Below, piece by piece: positions 30,428 through 39,212 of a stretch of 64,000 nucleotides of DNA. Position 1 is the stretch's first letter; the number at the start of each line of letters is the position of its first letter. Origin of the DNA: Brevibacterium moorei (GTDB taxonomy: Bacteria > Actinomycetota > Actinomycetes > Actinomycetales > Brevibacteriaceae); the NCBI RefSeq assembly GCF_024580735.1, contig NZ_JANIJX010000008.1, positions 1 to 64,000 of the forward strand. The letters are read 5' to 3'. Below the pieces are notes generated by a model, which worked only from the letters and a program-made list of their open reading frames with translations, had not been told where the DNA came from and searched no databases. Made by a program: the position numbers and the translations under genes.

Positions 30428-32647
30428 ATGAGCACTCCGAACCAACCCGGCCCTCAGGGATCGGGACCACAGCAACCAGGGCAGCCGTACCCGGGTCCCG
30501 GCCAGGACGGCCGGCAGTACCCCGGGCAACCGGGACAGGCGGGACAGCCCCAGTACGGTCAGCCGGGCCAGCCGGGGCCATACGGGCAGCCCGGAGCAGG
30601 GCAGCCCGGACCCGGACCATATGGTCAGCCGGGACTGGGGCAGCCCGGACCGTGGGGCCCCCAGCCCGGACCCGCGCCCTATGGGCCGCAGTCGGGTCCC
30701 TATGGCTCACAACCCGATCCCTATGGCGTCCAGCCCGGCCAGCCCCAGCCCGGGCAATGGGGTCCGCAACCAGGCAATCCGGGGCAGCCCGGACAGCCGG
30801 GGCCCGGCCAGCCCCATGCCGGCCAGCCTGGTCCGGGCCCAGGGCCTGAGGGATTCGGCCCGCAGGGACCAGGGCCCCAGGGCCCCGGACCTCAGGGATC
30901 CGGACCCGAGGGGCAGGGTCAGCCCGGTCCCGACCGTGAAGCGCAGGCAGCGGGTCCGTTCGGACCTGGGCCTCAGGGACCCGGACCCCAAGGACCAGGA
31001 CCCGAGGGATTCGGCACCCAGGGCCCCGGACAGCAGCCGCCGGTCGGTTCTCAACCCGCCCCCGGGCCATACGGCTCCCAGCCCGCGCAGTACGGTTCGG
31101 CTCCCGGCGGCTTCGGCCCGGCCGGGGCCTCGCCGGTGGGCTCGCAGCCCGGCGCACAGCCCTATCCCTCGGGCCCCCAGGGCTACCCCTCGGCGGGCGC
31201 GCCCTATGGCCCGGGTGGTTCGGCGGGCCCCGCCGGGTTCGCACCGATCGCCACTCCACCCAAGCCCAAGCAGCCCGGCATGCTCTTCGGCTCCTTCTCC
31301 CTGCGCGATCTGCTGTTGTGGATCGCAGGGCTGTTCGCCCTCCTGTCGCTGGTGCTGCCGTTCCGCCGCTTCTCCGTGGCCGGCAACGCCTACTACGACG
31401 GCTTCAGCGAGTCGACATTCATGTGGCACTGGAACGTCGTCTACCTCAGCGCGATCGTGTTGGGCGCGCTTCCGCTGATCGCCGCCGCAGTGCTCTCGCT
31501 GTTGAACAAGACGGCTGCGGGCTTCCCCCGGCGCTTGGGATCGTTGGGCATCGACCAGGTCATCTCAGTGCTGACCAGTGTGTCCTTCGCGATGAATATA
31601 ATCTTCCTGTTGACTTCGGCCCCGTACTTCCACATCGGCGGGTTCCTGCTGCTGCTCGGTTCCCTGGTGGGCTTCTTCGCGGGCGTTTTCACGATGATCC
31701 CGTTCTTCGCCGCGGAATTCCAGGCGCGTGAAGAGGCTCCTGCGGCGCCCAAGGCCCGCGGCTTCGCGGCCCAGCCGGCCGCACCCGGCGCGTCTGCCGC
31801 GCCGAGCGGCTCCTACGGTCCCGCCGCTCCGGCAGCCCCCGGTGGTCCCGCCGCTCCGAACGGTCCCGGGGCGCAGACTCCGGCGGGCTCCGGCCCGAAC
31901 ACCCCGGCCCCGCAGGCGCCGGGTGGCGGAAACGAGTGGGGCCCCTCTGCCCCGGCGTCCCAGGATGCGGGCGTCCCCGCGGCCGGGTTCCCCGGCGCCG
32001 AGGGCCCTGCGGATCAGCAGCCGGAGGCCGAACAGGCATCATCGGCCGCACCGTGGGGCGGCATCGATGAGCAGGCGTCTGCCGAGCAGACCGCTCCCGC
32101 CGCGGACAACGGGCCGGACGATGCCGCGACATCGACCGAGGCCGAACAGCCTGCCGGGCAGCAGTCCGCCGAGCAGCCGTCCGCCGAGCAGCCCGCTGTC
32201 ACGGACGATGCGGCCGATCGGCCCGACCCCGAGGCGACCCTCGCCTTCAATCCGCTGCGTGAGGACTCCGCTTCCGCCGCCGACCCGGGTGTGACCGCCG
32301 CCGCGGATTCCGCTGACCGGGCCGAACCCGGTATCGGCATCAAGGCGCAACCGACCGCCGCCCAGCAGGCCGCCGAGGCCTCGGCGGGCGAACCGGCGGC
32401 ACAGGCCTCGGCGGCGGACCAGGGACCTGCCACGGCCCAGCCGGCCGCGGGCGGGCAGCCCTTCTGGTTCGCCGTCGGCACGGTGCGCCCCGCGGTGGAC
32501 CCCGGCACCGGGGCGACCGTGTTCATGGTGACCCCGGGCGAATGGTTCCTGGCCCTCGAAGAGCGGCAGGGCTCATTCCTGGTGCAGAACAACGGAGACG
32601 CCCGCACCGGCGTGCTGCGCGATCTCAGCGATATTCAGCGCGCCTGA
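30428..32647 (+). CDS. Large Pro/Gln/Gly-rich four-helix membrane protein
   Basis: 739 residues. About 280 N-terminal residues are a Pro/Gly/Gln repeat region (units such as GQPGP, GPQGPGP, YGSQP). Four membrane helices follow near 293-310, 337-356, 377-397 and 403-423. Then comes an Ala/Pro/Glu-rich linker of about 230 residues, and a C-terminal folded-looking segment (PFWFAVGTVRPA to the end, about 60 residues) that resembles a small beta domain. Both low-complexity arms should be cytoplasmic. ATG 30428 has GAGGAG eight bases away. Function unknown; the arms could act as a scaffold. Confidence 0.7.
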   Translation: MSTPNQPGPQGSGPQQPGQPYPGPGQDGRQYPGQPGQAGQPQYGQPGQPGPYGQPGAGQPGPGPYGQPGLGQPGPWGPQPGPAPYGPQSGPYGSQPDPYGVQPGQPQPGQWGPQPGNPGQPGQPGPGQPHAGQPGPGPGPEGFGPQGPGPQGPGPQGSGPEGQGQPGPDREAQAAGPFGPGPQGPGPQGPGPEGFGTQGPGQQPPVGSQPAPGPYGSQPAQYGSAPGGFGPAGASPVGSQPGAQPYPSGPQGYPSAGAPYGPGGSAGPAGFAPIATPPKPKQPGMLFGSFSLRDLLLWIAGLFALLSLVLPFRRFSVAGNAYYDGFSESTFMWHWNVVYLSAIVLGALPLIAAAVLSLLNKTAAGFPRRLGSLGIDQVISVLTSVSFAMNIIFLLTSAPYFHIGGFLLLLGSLVGFFAGVFTMIPFFAAEFQAREEAPAAPKARGFAAQPAAPGASAAPSGSYGPAAPAAPGGPAAPNGPGAQTPAGSGPNTPAPQAPGGGNEWGPSAPASQDAGVPAAGFPGAEGPADQQPEAEQASSAAPWGGIDEQASAEQTAPAADNGPDDAATSTEAEQPAGQQSAEQPSAEQPAVTDDAADRPDPEATLAFNPLREDSASAADPGVTAAADSADRAEPGIGIKAQPTAAQQAAEASAGEPAAQASAADQGPATAQPAAGGQPFWFAVGTVRPAVDPGTGATVFMVTPGEWFLALEERQGSFLVQNNGDARTGVLRDLSDIQRA

Positions 32648-32691
32648 CTCGGATGTGAACCGATAGGCACTCGGCTGGGGATCCCCTGCCG

Positions 32692-32752
32692 ATCGACGCA
32701 TCAGCGGCCTGTGGACGACGAGGGTTCGTCCACAGGCCGCTGATGCGTCGAT
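32692..32752. terminator. Perfect 27-bp hairpin upstream of the tad operon
   Basis: Arms 32692-32718 and 32726-32752 are perfectly complementary with a 7-nt loop CGAGGGT. No T run follows. Each arm tip contains TCGTCCACA on its own strand (minus 32710-32718, plus 32726-32734), one mismatch from the DnaA box TTGTCCACA. Terminator of the upstream gene, or a regulatory dyad. Confidence 0.7.
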
Positions 32753-32786
32753 GGCCGAATTCCGGGGACCGGCCCACGCTGGGGGC

Positions 32787-33800
32787 ATGTCTCGAATCGT
32801 GCTCTTCAGCCAATTGACCAGCCTGTCAGAACACTGCGCCGCCCTGGCCGACGGCATCGGCCTGAGCCTGGACGTCCGCGCCCCCGACGCAGGCGGCTGG
32901 CAGGACGCGGTCCTGGTCCTGCTCGGCGAGGACGTCGCAGTGCGCCCGGCCATCAGCGGGCCGGCCACGGTCCTGGTATCCCTGTCACCGGCCTCGGCGA
33001 CATGGGTGCTGGCGGCCAAACTGGGCGTCGACCACGTGGCCGTCCTGCCCGATGCCGCCGAATGGCTCACCCAGCGGATGATCCAGGCGGTCGAACCCGC
33101 CAGGGAATCCGCACCCACCTACGGCATCATGGCCGGCTGTGGGGGTGCCGGCGCCAGCGTCCTGGCCTGCGCGCTGGCCCGCCACGGCGCGGAATCCGGT
33201 CTGTCCACGGTACTGCTCGATGCGGATCCGCTGGGCGGGGGACTGGATCTGCTGTTGGGCTGCGAGGACGCCGAGGGCCTGCGCTGGCCGTCCCTGGCGG
33301 CCTCCCGCGGCAGGCTGCTGCCCTCGACCCTGACCCAGGCACTGCCGCGCGCCGGCGACCTGGCGATCCTGTCCTGGGACCGCCACGGCGTCGACGATCT
33401 GGCAGCCGAGGTCTTCGACACGGTCCTGTCCGCCGCCCAACAGGCCTTCGATTTAGTCGTCGTCGACCTGCCCCGGCACACGCCGATCGACCGGGTCCGC
33501 GCCTGCCACGAGGTCGTTGTCGTCACCCCGGCCCGCGTCCGCGCAGCCGTGGCGGCCTCCCGGGTATCCGCGCGCCTGGCAGGGGTCCACGCCTCCGTGG
33601 GGCTCGTCGTGCGCCAGACCGGCCGGGCGGGCCTGGACCCGCAGGTGGTCGCCCAGACCATGGGACTGGACCTGCTGGGCACCCTGCGCGATGATCCCCA
33701 ACTTGCCGCCGGGGTGGACCGCGGCGACGGCCTGCCCGGGTCGCGGACGCACCTGGGCCGGCTGGCCCAGGACCTGCTGGGCCGGGTGACGGGCGCATGA
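32787..33800 (+). CDS. ssd: CpaE/septum-site-determining-like protein of the Tad locus
   Basis: 337 residues, MinD/CpaE-like. The N-terminal third is a receiver-like domain without an obvious phospho-acceptor; the ATPase half begins with GCGGAGAS (about 117-124), where the usual Walker Lys is absent, as in other actinobacterial Ssd proteins. VLLDADPLGGGLDLLLG and FDLVVVDLPRHTP are the later ParA-type motifs. It probably positions the Tad machine at the pole or septum. ATG 32787 is chosen over 32751 because of GGGGG five bases upstream and because 32751 lies in a hairpin arm. ATGA overlap with tadA. Confidence 0.88.
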   Translation: MSRIVLFSQLTSLSEHCAALADGIGLSLDVRAPDAGGWQDAVLVLLGEDVAVRPAISGPATVLVSLSPASATWVLAAKLGVDHVAVLPDAAEWLTQRMIQAVEPARESAPTYGIMAGCGGAGASVLACALARHGAESGLSTVLLDADPLGGGLDLLLGCEDAEGLRWPSLAASRGRLLPSTLTQALPRAGDLAILSWDRHGVDDLAAEVFDTVLSAAQQAFDLVVVDLPRHTPIDRVRACHEVVVVTPARVRAAVAASRVSARLAGVHASVGLVVRQTGRAGLDPQVVAQTMGLDLLGTLRDDPQLAAGVDRGDGLPGSRTHLGRLAQDLLGRVTGA

Positions 33801-34942
33801 ACGACTGGATCGATGCGGGTGTGATCGAGGATGTGCGCACCTATCTGCTGGAGAACCCCGGACCCATCACCCCTGCCACGGTTGCCACCGCGCTGGCCGG
33901 GACCGGACGGGTGCTGGGAGCCGCAGCGGTGCTGGAACTGGTGGGCCGGGTCTCGGCACAGTTGGCAGGGGCCGGACCCCTGCAGCCGCTGCTGGACCGC
34001 CCCGGGACCACCGACCTGTTCGTCAACGGCCCCCACGATGTGTGGATCGACGCGGGCGCGGGCCTCGAACCCGTGCCCATCTCCCTGGGCACCGAATCGG
34101 ATGTGCGGGCCCTGGCCGTGCGTCTGGCCGGGCTGGGCGGGCGCCGCCTGGACGACGCGGTCCCGTTGGTCGACGTGCGGCTGCCCGACGGGGTGCGGCT
34201 CAACGCCGTCATCCCACCGCTGTCGGGTGAGACCACGGCCCTGTCCTTCCGCGTCCCGCGCTCGCGCGGCTTCACCCTGGCCGAACTGGTCGACACCGGG
34301 GGTCTGGAGGCCGAGGTCGCGGACGTACTGCTGCAGATGCTGCAGTCGCGGATGAACTTCCTGATCTCCGGGGGCACGGGCACCGGCAAGACCGCCCTAC
34401 TGGGGGCGCTGCTGGCCGAGGTCGACCCCGGTGTGCGGATCATCGTCGTCGAGGACTCCCGCGAACTGGTCATCGCCCATCCGCACGTCGTCCAGCTGGC
34501 CGCCCGCCAGGCGAACATCGAGGGCGCCGGCCTGGTGTCCATGGCCGACCTGGTGCGCAACGCCCTGCGGATGCGGCCCGACCGCCTGGTGGTGGGCGAA
34601 TGCCGTGGCGCCGAGGTCCGCGATATGCTCACCGCTTTGAACACCGGCCACGAGGGCGGCTGCGCGACCCTGCACGCGAACACCGCAGAATCCGTGCCCG
34701 CCCGGCTCGAGGCCCTGGGCGCCCTGGCCGGGATGAGTCCCGCCGCCGTGCGCGCCCAGGCCGCAACCGCGATCGACGCGGTCGTCCACGTGCGCCGCAC
34801 CGGAGTCCGGCGCCACGTGGAACAGGTCGCCGTTCCGGATGCCACCGGTTCAATGGAGCCCCTGTGGCTTGCCGGCAGGGGTTTCACCGCGGACGGACGG
34901 GCCCGGTTCCGCGGGCTGTGCGCCGAGCGGGACCGGGACTGA
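33797..34942 (+). CDS. tadA: Tad secretion/pilus ATPase TadA (CpaF)
   Basis: 381 residues, secretion ATPase of the VirB11/PulE group that powers pilus assembly. Walker A GGTGTGKT (about 192-199), Asp box IIVVEDSREL, the His box region, and Walker B-like RLVVGECRG (about 262-271), then GHEGGCATLHANT. All catalytic parts are intact. Cytoplasmic, acting on the TadB/TadC platform encoded next. Confidence 0.95.
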   Translation: MNDWIDAGVIEDVRTYLLENPGPITPATVATALAGTGRVLGAAAVLELVGRVSAQLAGAGPLQPLLDRPGTTDLFVNGPHDVWIDAGAGLEPVPISLGTESDVRALAVRLAGLGGRRLDDAVPLVDVRLPDGVRLNAVIPPLSGETTALSFRVPRSRGFTLAELVDTGGLEAEVADVLLQMLQSRMNFLISGGTGTGKTALLGALLAEVDPGVRIIVVEDSRELVIAHPHVVQLAARQANIEGAGLVSMADLVRNALRMRPDRLVVGECRGAEVRDMLTALNTGHEGGCATLHANTAESVPARLEALGALAGMSPAAVRAQAATAIDAVVHVRRTGVRRHVEQVAVPDATGSMEPLWLAGRGFTADGRARFRGLCAERDRD

Positions 34943-35003
34943 TGGGACAACCCGGAGTGAGGATAACCGGTACTGGAGACAACAAGGACCCGAGGAGGCC
35001 ACT

Positions 35004-35789
35004 GTGCTCACGCCCATTCTGCTGATCCTGGCCGTCGGCTGCGGAGGCCTGGCCGCCTGGCTGCTGCGCGACAGGTCGACCGAGCGCCTCCGCGCCCTGG
35101 CCCGCGGCACCGGCGGGCACCTCGGCCAGGAGACCGCCACCGGTGGAAACCGCGACATACAAGGGGGAGCCGGGCCGGGTGGACCCACGCGGGACGGGCC
35201 CGGCGCCGTGCGAGGGCACAAGCGCCGCGACAAAGACGCCGACCCGGCCGAACCCGCGATCGCCATCGTCGACCGGTGCACCGCACTGCTGCGCGCCGGA
35301 GTCGCCCCGGCTCATGCCCTGCGCCAGGTGGCCAGGGCGGGCACCGAGCCCGGGCTGCGGACTCTGTTGGAGAAGGTGGCGCGCGCTCTGGAACTCGGGC
35401 AGGCCCCGCATACGGCGATCCGGGCCCAACTGGCCCGGGCCCGACCGGCCCCGCAGATCGCGCGAATCCTCGAGGGGATGGCATCCGTCTGGTTCGTCGC
35501 CCAGACCGCCGGCGCCCCGGCCGCCGAGATGCTGGGCCGTTACGCCGAATCCTGCCGTGCCCGGGCCGATTCGGAGCGCGAACGCGCGGTCGCACTGGCA
35601 GGTCCCCAGTCCACGGTCAGGGTGCTCACCTGGCTGCCCGTGATCAGTCTGGGCCTGAGCCTGCTGATCGGCACCAACCCGCTGGAGCTCATCACCGGTG
35701 TGCCCGGCGCCCTGAGCCTGGTCTGCGGGGTCGCGTTGCTGTTGGCCGGGCGCGCCTGGATGCGGGCGATGCTGAAAAAAGCGGAATAG
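35004..35789 (+). CDS. tadB: Tad platform protein TadB-like
   Basis: 261 residues with one type II secretion F-like (T2SSF) domain. An N-terminal membrane helix (about 5-20), a Gly-rich polar insert, the cytoplasmic helical bundle (AIVDRCTALLRAGVAPAHAL) and a C-terminal pair of membrane helices (about 205-250). I chose GTG 35004 because GAGGAGG lies just upstream; the earlier frame start is inside tadA. Works with TadC as the inner-membrane platform. Confidence 0.85.
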   Translation: MLTPILLILAVGCGGLAAWLLRDRSTERLRALARGTGGHLGQETATGGNRDIQGGAGPGGPTRDGPGAVRGHKRRDKDADPAEPAIAIVDRCTALLRAGVAPAHALRQVARAGTEPGLRTLLEKVARALELGQAPHTAIRAQLARARPAPQIARILEGMASVWFVAQTAGAPAAEMLGRYAESCRARADSERERAVALAGPQSTVRVLTWLPVISLGLSLLIGTNPLELITGVPGALSLVCGVALLLAGRAWMRAMLKKAE

Positions 35790-35798
35790 GAGACGGCC

Positions 35799-36437
35799 AT
35801 GACCTTCGCACTGTGCTGTGCCGCGGGACTTCTCATCGCTTGCGCAGTGTGCCTGTGGGGCAGCCCCGGCCACCGGCGGCTGCGCGGCCTGCTGGCGGCT
35901 GCAACGGTCCCCAGCGCTCGCCGGGCGGATGGGGCAGATGCCCCTGCCGAAGCCGGAGGCGCCGACGAGCCGGGCAAAGCCGGTGTGGCGGGCGGAACCG
36001 GTGAGCCCGGCAGAGGCGGAACGGCTACGGACCTGGCGTTCGAACTCGAACTCGTCGCGATCTGTCTGGACGCCGGCCTGCCGACGGCGCGGGCCCTGGA
36101 ACTGGCGGCGGAGTCCCGTAGTACCGCAGGAGCGGGCCTGCAGCGCCTGGCCCGCGCAGTGGCACTGGGCGAGCCCGTGGCCGAGGGCCCACTGAAACAG
36201 GTAGCCGAGCTCATTGTGTTCTCCTCGACGACCGGTGTGGCCCTGGCACCGCTGCTGCGCGGACTGGCCGGGGACCTGGGGCGGGGCGAACACCGCAGAC
36301 GTCAGCTGGCCGCCGCCCGACTGGGCACCCAACTGGTCATTCCGCTGGGCGTGTGCATCCTGCCTGCCTTCATTCTGATGGGCGTGGTGCCCGTGCTGTT
36401 GAGCCTGGTGGAGGACTTCGGAGGGCTATTCGGCTGA
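35799..36437 (+). CDS. tadC: Tad platform protein TadC-like
   Basis: 212 residues, second T2SSF-like protein. Signal-anchor-like N-terminus, Ala/Gly-rich spacer, then LVAICLDAGLPTARALELAA of the helical bundle and a C-terminal membrane helix (about 183-205). Shorter than full-length TadC proteins outside actinobacteria, but normal for this phylum. The ATG lies 9 bp after tadB. Confidence 0.85.
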   Translation: MTFALCCAAGLLIACAVCLWGSPGHRRLRGLLAAATVPSARRADGADAPAEAGGADEPGKAGVAGGTGEPGRGGTATDLAFELELVAICLDAGLPTARALELAAESRSTAGAGLQRLARAVALGEPVAEGPLKQVAELIVFSSTTGVALAPLLRGLAGDLGRGEHRRRQLAAARLGTQLVIPLGVCILPAFILMGVVPVLLSLVEDFGGLFG

Positions 36438-36618
36438 GCGCCCGAGCAGCACCGACGCATCGGCTCCTGTGGAAGCCGGGACGACCACGGCATCATCGGC
36501 CTGTGGACGGTGGGCGGGACTCCACAGCCGCGCGAATGCCCCTGGCGGTCTGGACACCCGGTGCGCAGACTCGGAACAACCCGGGCGATCCGGCACCGGG
36601 ATTCGAAAGGAGAGAACC
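36438..36618. other. Gap in the tad operon before the pilin gene
   Basis: 181 bp containing several TGTGGA/TCCACA words and weak dyads, and ending in a GAAAGGAGAG ribosome site. No clear -10 hexamer; an internal promoter for the pilin genes is possible but unproven. Confidence 0.3.
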
Positions 36619-36879
36619 ATGAACACCCACGCAGAGAACGAGAATCCGGAACCGGCACCGGTTCTTGAACCCGATGGGGTCACCGACCCGCCGGCGCCCC
36701 GGCACGCGCGACGCCTGGCCCGGCTGCGCTCGGATCGGGGCGCGACGACCGCGGAGTACGCGATCACCACGCTGGCCGCCTGCGGGTTCGCCGCACTCCT
36801 GGTCGTCATCCTCAAGAGCGAGCCGCTGCGCGATGCGATCACCGGGATCATCACGAACGCGCTGAAACTGGGCGGTTGA
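36619..36879 (+). CDS. Flp-type pilin (DUF4244)
   Basis: 86 residues. A 41-residue charged leader ends RSDRG, then ATTAEYA begins the mature pilin: the class III prepilin site, with Glu at +5 (residue 46). One membrane/assembly helix follows (about 48-70). It should be the major structural subunit of the Tad fibre. ATG 36619 is supported by AAAGGAGAG. No prepilin peptidase gene lies in the window. Confidence 0.85.
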   Translation: MNTHAENENPEPAPVLEPDGVTDPPAPRHARRLARLRSDRGATTAEYAITTLAACGFAALLVVILKSEPLRDAITGIITNALKLGG

Positions 36880-36880
36880 G

Positions 36881-37315
36881 ATGAGCGGACACGGTAGCCC
36901 CGATCGGACCAGGACGGGAGGGACCGGAGCCGAACGGATCACCGCGGATCGGGCCGGTTCCGCCGGTGCCCGGTCCGATCGGGGCGCCGCGGCCGCGGAG
37001 TTCGCGATGATCATGCCGGCCATCGTGCTGATCATCCTCATGGTCCTGGGCACCGCGACCATCGGCCTGACCCAGCTCCAGGCGTACGAGGCCGCCCGGG
37101 CCGGTGCCCGCGAAGCGGCCCGCGGCGAGGCCTCGAGCGCGGTGACGAAGGCGGCGCAGGCCAAAGCGGGAAGTAGTGCGGCCGTGAAGATCACCCGTGA
37201 CGGCGAGTACACGCGGGTGTCGGTGGAGATCGGACTGCCGGGGAGCCTGCACTTCATCAAACAGCGCGTGGACGCCACTGCGGAGGCGCGGACCGAGGGA
37301 GGGGGTGGATCATGA
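36881..37315 (+). CDS. tadE: TadE-family minor pseudopilin
   Basis: 144 residues. The leader ends RSDRG (residue 35) and the next residues AAAAEFAM give another prepilin-type site with Glu at +5 (residue 40), then a membrane helix to about 65 and a small periplasmic beta domain. TadE proteins are pilus-associated pseudopilins. It begins one base after the pilin stop. Confidence 0.85.
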   Translation: MSGHGSPDRTRTGGTGAERITADRAGSAGARSDRGAAAAEFAMIMPAIVLIILMVLGTATIGLTQLQAYEAARAGAREAARGEASSAVTKAAQAKAGSSAAVKITRDGEYTRVSVEIGLPGSLHFIKQRVDATAEARTEGGGGS

Positions 37316-37695
37316 GGGGTCCCGACCGGCGCGGCGTTGGATCGGGCCGTGATCGTGGGTCCTCAACCGTTGTGAGCATCGGCATCATGCTGGCCTGTCT
37401 GGGTCTGATCGCCTCCCTGGGACTGATGTCGCGGGCCTTCGGCGCGAAGACCCGCGCTGACGCCCTGGCGGATTTGGTCGCCCTGGCGGCCGCCGACGCC
37501 GCTCGGGGCCGGGCACCGGGGGAGCCCTGCCGGGTGGCCAAGGAGATGACGGAGAAACGGGCGGGAGCGAAACTCGTCGAGTGCATTGCGCGCCCCGATC
37601 TGGGCCGCGTCACTGTGACCGTCCAGGTCAAGGCGCCACCGCCCTTCCCCGCGATCAAATCCAAAGCCGTGGCCGGCGGGACACTTTCCCGCTGA
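37312..37695 (+). CDS. TadE-like protein of the helicase/secretion neighbourhood
   Basis: 127 residues, the TIGR03816-type protein that ends actinobacterial tad loci next to the YprA-like helicase. The leader ends RDRG, but the following SSTVVSIG lacks the Glu at +5 of a true prepilin. One membrane helix (about 20-42). ATGA overlap with tadE. Last gene of the operon. Confidence 0.8.
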   Translation: MRGPDRRGVGSGRDRGSSTVVSIGIMLACLGLIASLGLMSRAFGAKTRADALADLVALAAADAARGRAPGEPCRVAKEMTEKRAGAKLVECIARPDLGRVTVTVQVKAPPPFPAIKSKAVAGGTLSR

Positions 37696-37751
37696 GCATT
37701 CCCACTGGATGATGTGAGGGACCATCGACTGACCGGTTCGTGCACATTCGA

Positions 37752-37765
37752 GCCCGAAAATCCGC
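37752..37765. repeat. Target-site duplication, left copy
   Basis: GCCCGAAAATCCGC here is repeated exactly at 39170-39183 on the other side of the insertion element. Fourteen base pairs is within the range reported for IS481-family insertions. Confidence 0.9.
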
Positions 37766-39169
37766 TGTGAAGTCTCGGGACATCGTGACCACAGATGTCT
37801 CACAACATCGTGACCACCATGTCTCACCACATCATGACCATACCCATGGTCACGTGGACTCATGACCCGTGACTACAAGCCCACACAAGACCCGAACATC
37901 CGCCTGAAAGTCGCACAATTCCCCGACCCCGCCCCACACGGCGCGATCGGGGAATTCTGCACCCGCTACGGCGTCTCCCGATCCTGGTTCAAAAAAATCA
38001 GAACACGCGCGAAAACCCGCGGCATCAACGCCACCATCGAACCCGCCTCACGCGCACCGAAAACCCGACCGGGCGCAACCGACCAAACCACCATCGACCT
38101 GCTCCTGGCCAAACGCGAACACCTGAAAAAAGAAGGCTGGGACCACGGACCCCTGGCCGTCCTCGACCGATTGCAACGCGAAGGCATCACCGGCCTGCCC
38201 TCACGCGCGACCGTCGCCCGAATCTTCACCCGCTCCGGCGTCATCACACCAGCCCCGAAGAAACGCCCCAGAGCCTCCTACCACCGATTCGTCTGGCCCC
38301 GCTTCAACGACCTCTGGCAAATCGACGGGATGGACCACACCCTCGCCGACGGCACCCACGCCTGCATCATCGTCATCATCGACGACTGCACCCGCATGAT
38401 CCTGGCCTCCCACGTCGCCGAAGGCGAAACCTCCGAAGCAGCCCTGACCACGGTCAAAACCGCCATCGACCGCTACGGGACACCCCAACGCTTCCTCTCC
38501 GACAACGGCACCGCGTTCAACGTCTCCCGCCGCGGACGCATCGGACAACTCACCACATTCCTGCAATCGCTGGGAGTGACGTGCATGACCGGCAAACCCG
38601 GCCACCCCACCACACAGGGGAAGAACGAACGCTCCCACCAGACCCTGCAGAAATACCTCGCCGCCCGACCAGCGGCCAAAGCCCTCTTCACACTCCAGGA
38701 ACACGTCGACGCGTTCGATGCCGAATACAACCACCACCGCGGACACCAGGGCCTGGCAGGACTCACCCCGGCCGAACGGCACGCCGAAGTCCCCACCGCC
38801 GACCCTCCCATACCACCGGAACCCGTGGACACCGACGACTGGATCCAGCTGAGAAAAGTCATCCCGAAAACGGCAGCGATCCTCATCGACCGCGTCCGCT
38901 ACCGGATCGGCAAGGACCACATCGGCACAACGGTCATCATCATGCACAACCTCCGACACGTCCACGTCTACGACGAGGCGGGAACGCAGATCCTGTCATT
39001 CATCAAACCCACCGACCCGCAGACCCACTACGTTGGAAACGGACGCCCCAGAGGATTCCTCAACGATCCGAAATACACGCATCGACCCGAGATGGACACG
39101 AAGTCATGAGACATCAATGGACACACCTGGTTGAGACATCACGTGGCCCCGATGTCCTGAGACATGACA
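37766..39169 (+). mobile_element. IS481-family insertion sequence, 1404 bp
   Basis: The ends are TGT...ACA. The terminal inverted repeats run about 27 bp with 22 matches (left TGTGAAGTCTCGGGACATCG, right complement TGTCATGTCTCAGGACATCG). Inside each end are three GTCTC-type subterminal repeats at about 25-bp spacing: left 37772, 37797 and 37821, right 39108, 39133 and 39159 in the opposite direction. The element is complete, flanked by a perfect 14-bp target duplication, and has one intact transposase gene, so it looks recent and probably able to move. Confidence 0.92.
37862..39109 (+). CDS. IS481-family DDE transposase
   Basis: 415 residues. An N-terminal helix-turn-helix (TRYGVSRSWFKKI), an IS481/IS3-like second HTH, then an RNase-H-fold integrase core with all three acidic residues: WQIDG, FLSDNGTAF and GKNERSHQTL. 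A C-terminal ~90-residue domain follows. Full length with no frameshift. Codon use and wording (many CAC/ACC, GAA) differ a little from the neighbouring genes. Confidence 0.95.
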   Translation: MTRDYKPTQDPNIRLKVAQFPDPAPHGAIGEFCTRYGVSRSWFKKIRTRAKTRGINATIEPASRAPKTRPGATDQTTIDLLLAKREHLKKEGWDHGPLAVLDRLQREGITGLPSRATVARIFTRSGVITPAPKKRPRASYHRFVWPRFNDLWQIDGMDHTLADGTHACIIVIIDDCTRMILASHVAEGETSEAALTTVKTAIDRYGTPQRFLSDNGTAFNVSRRGRIGQLTTFLQSLGVTCMTGKPGHPTTQGKNERSHQTLQKYLAARPAAKALFTLQEHVDAFDAEYNHHRGHQGLAGLTPAERHAEVPTADPPIPPEPVDTDDWIQLRKVIPKTAAILIDRVRYRIGKDHIGTTVIIMHNLRHVHVYDEAGTQILSFIKPTDPQTHYVGNGRPRGFLNDPKYTHRPEMDTKS

Positions 39170-39183
39170 GCCCGAAAATCCGC
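39170..39183. repeat. Target-site duplication, right copy
   Basis: Exact copy of 37752-37765; see the insertion element. Confidence 0.9.
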
Positions 39184-39212
39184 ATGAACCGGCCACTGGA
39201 TGATCGACCCAC

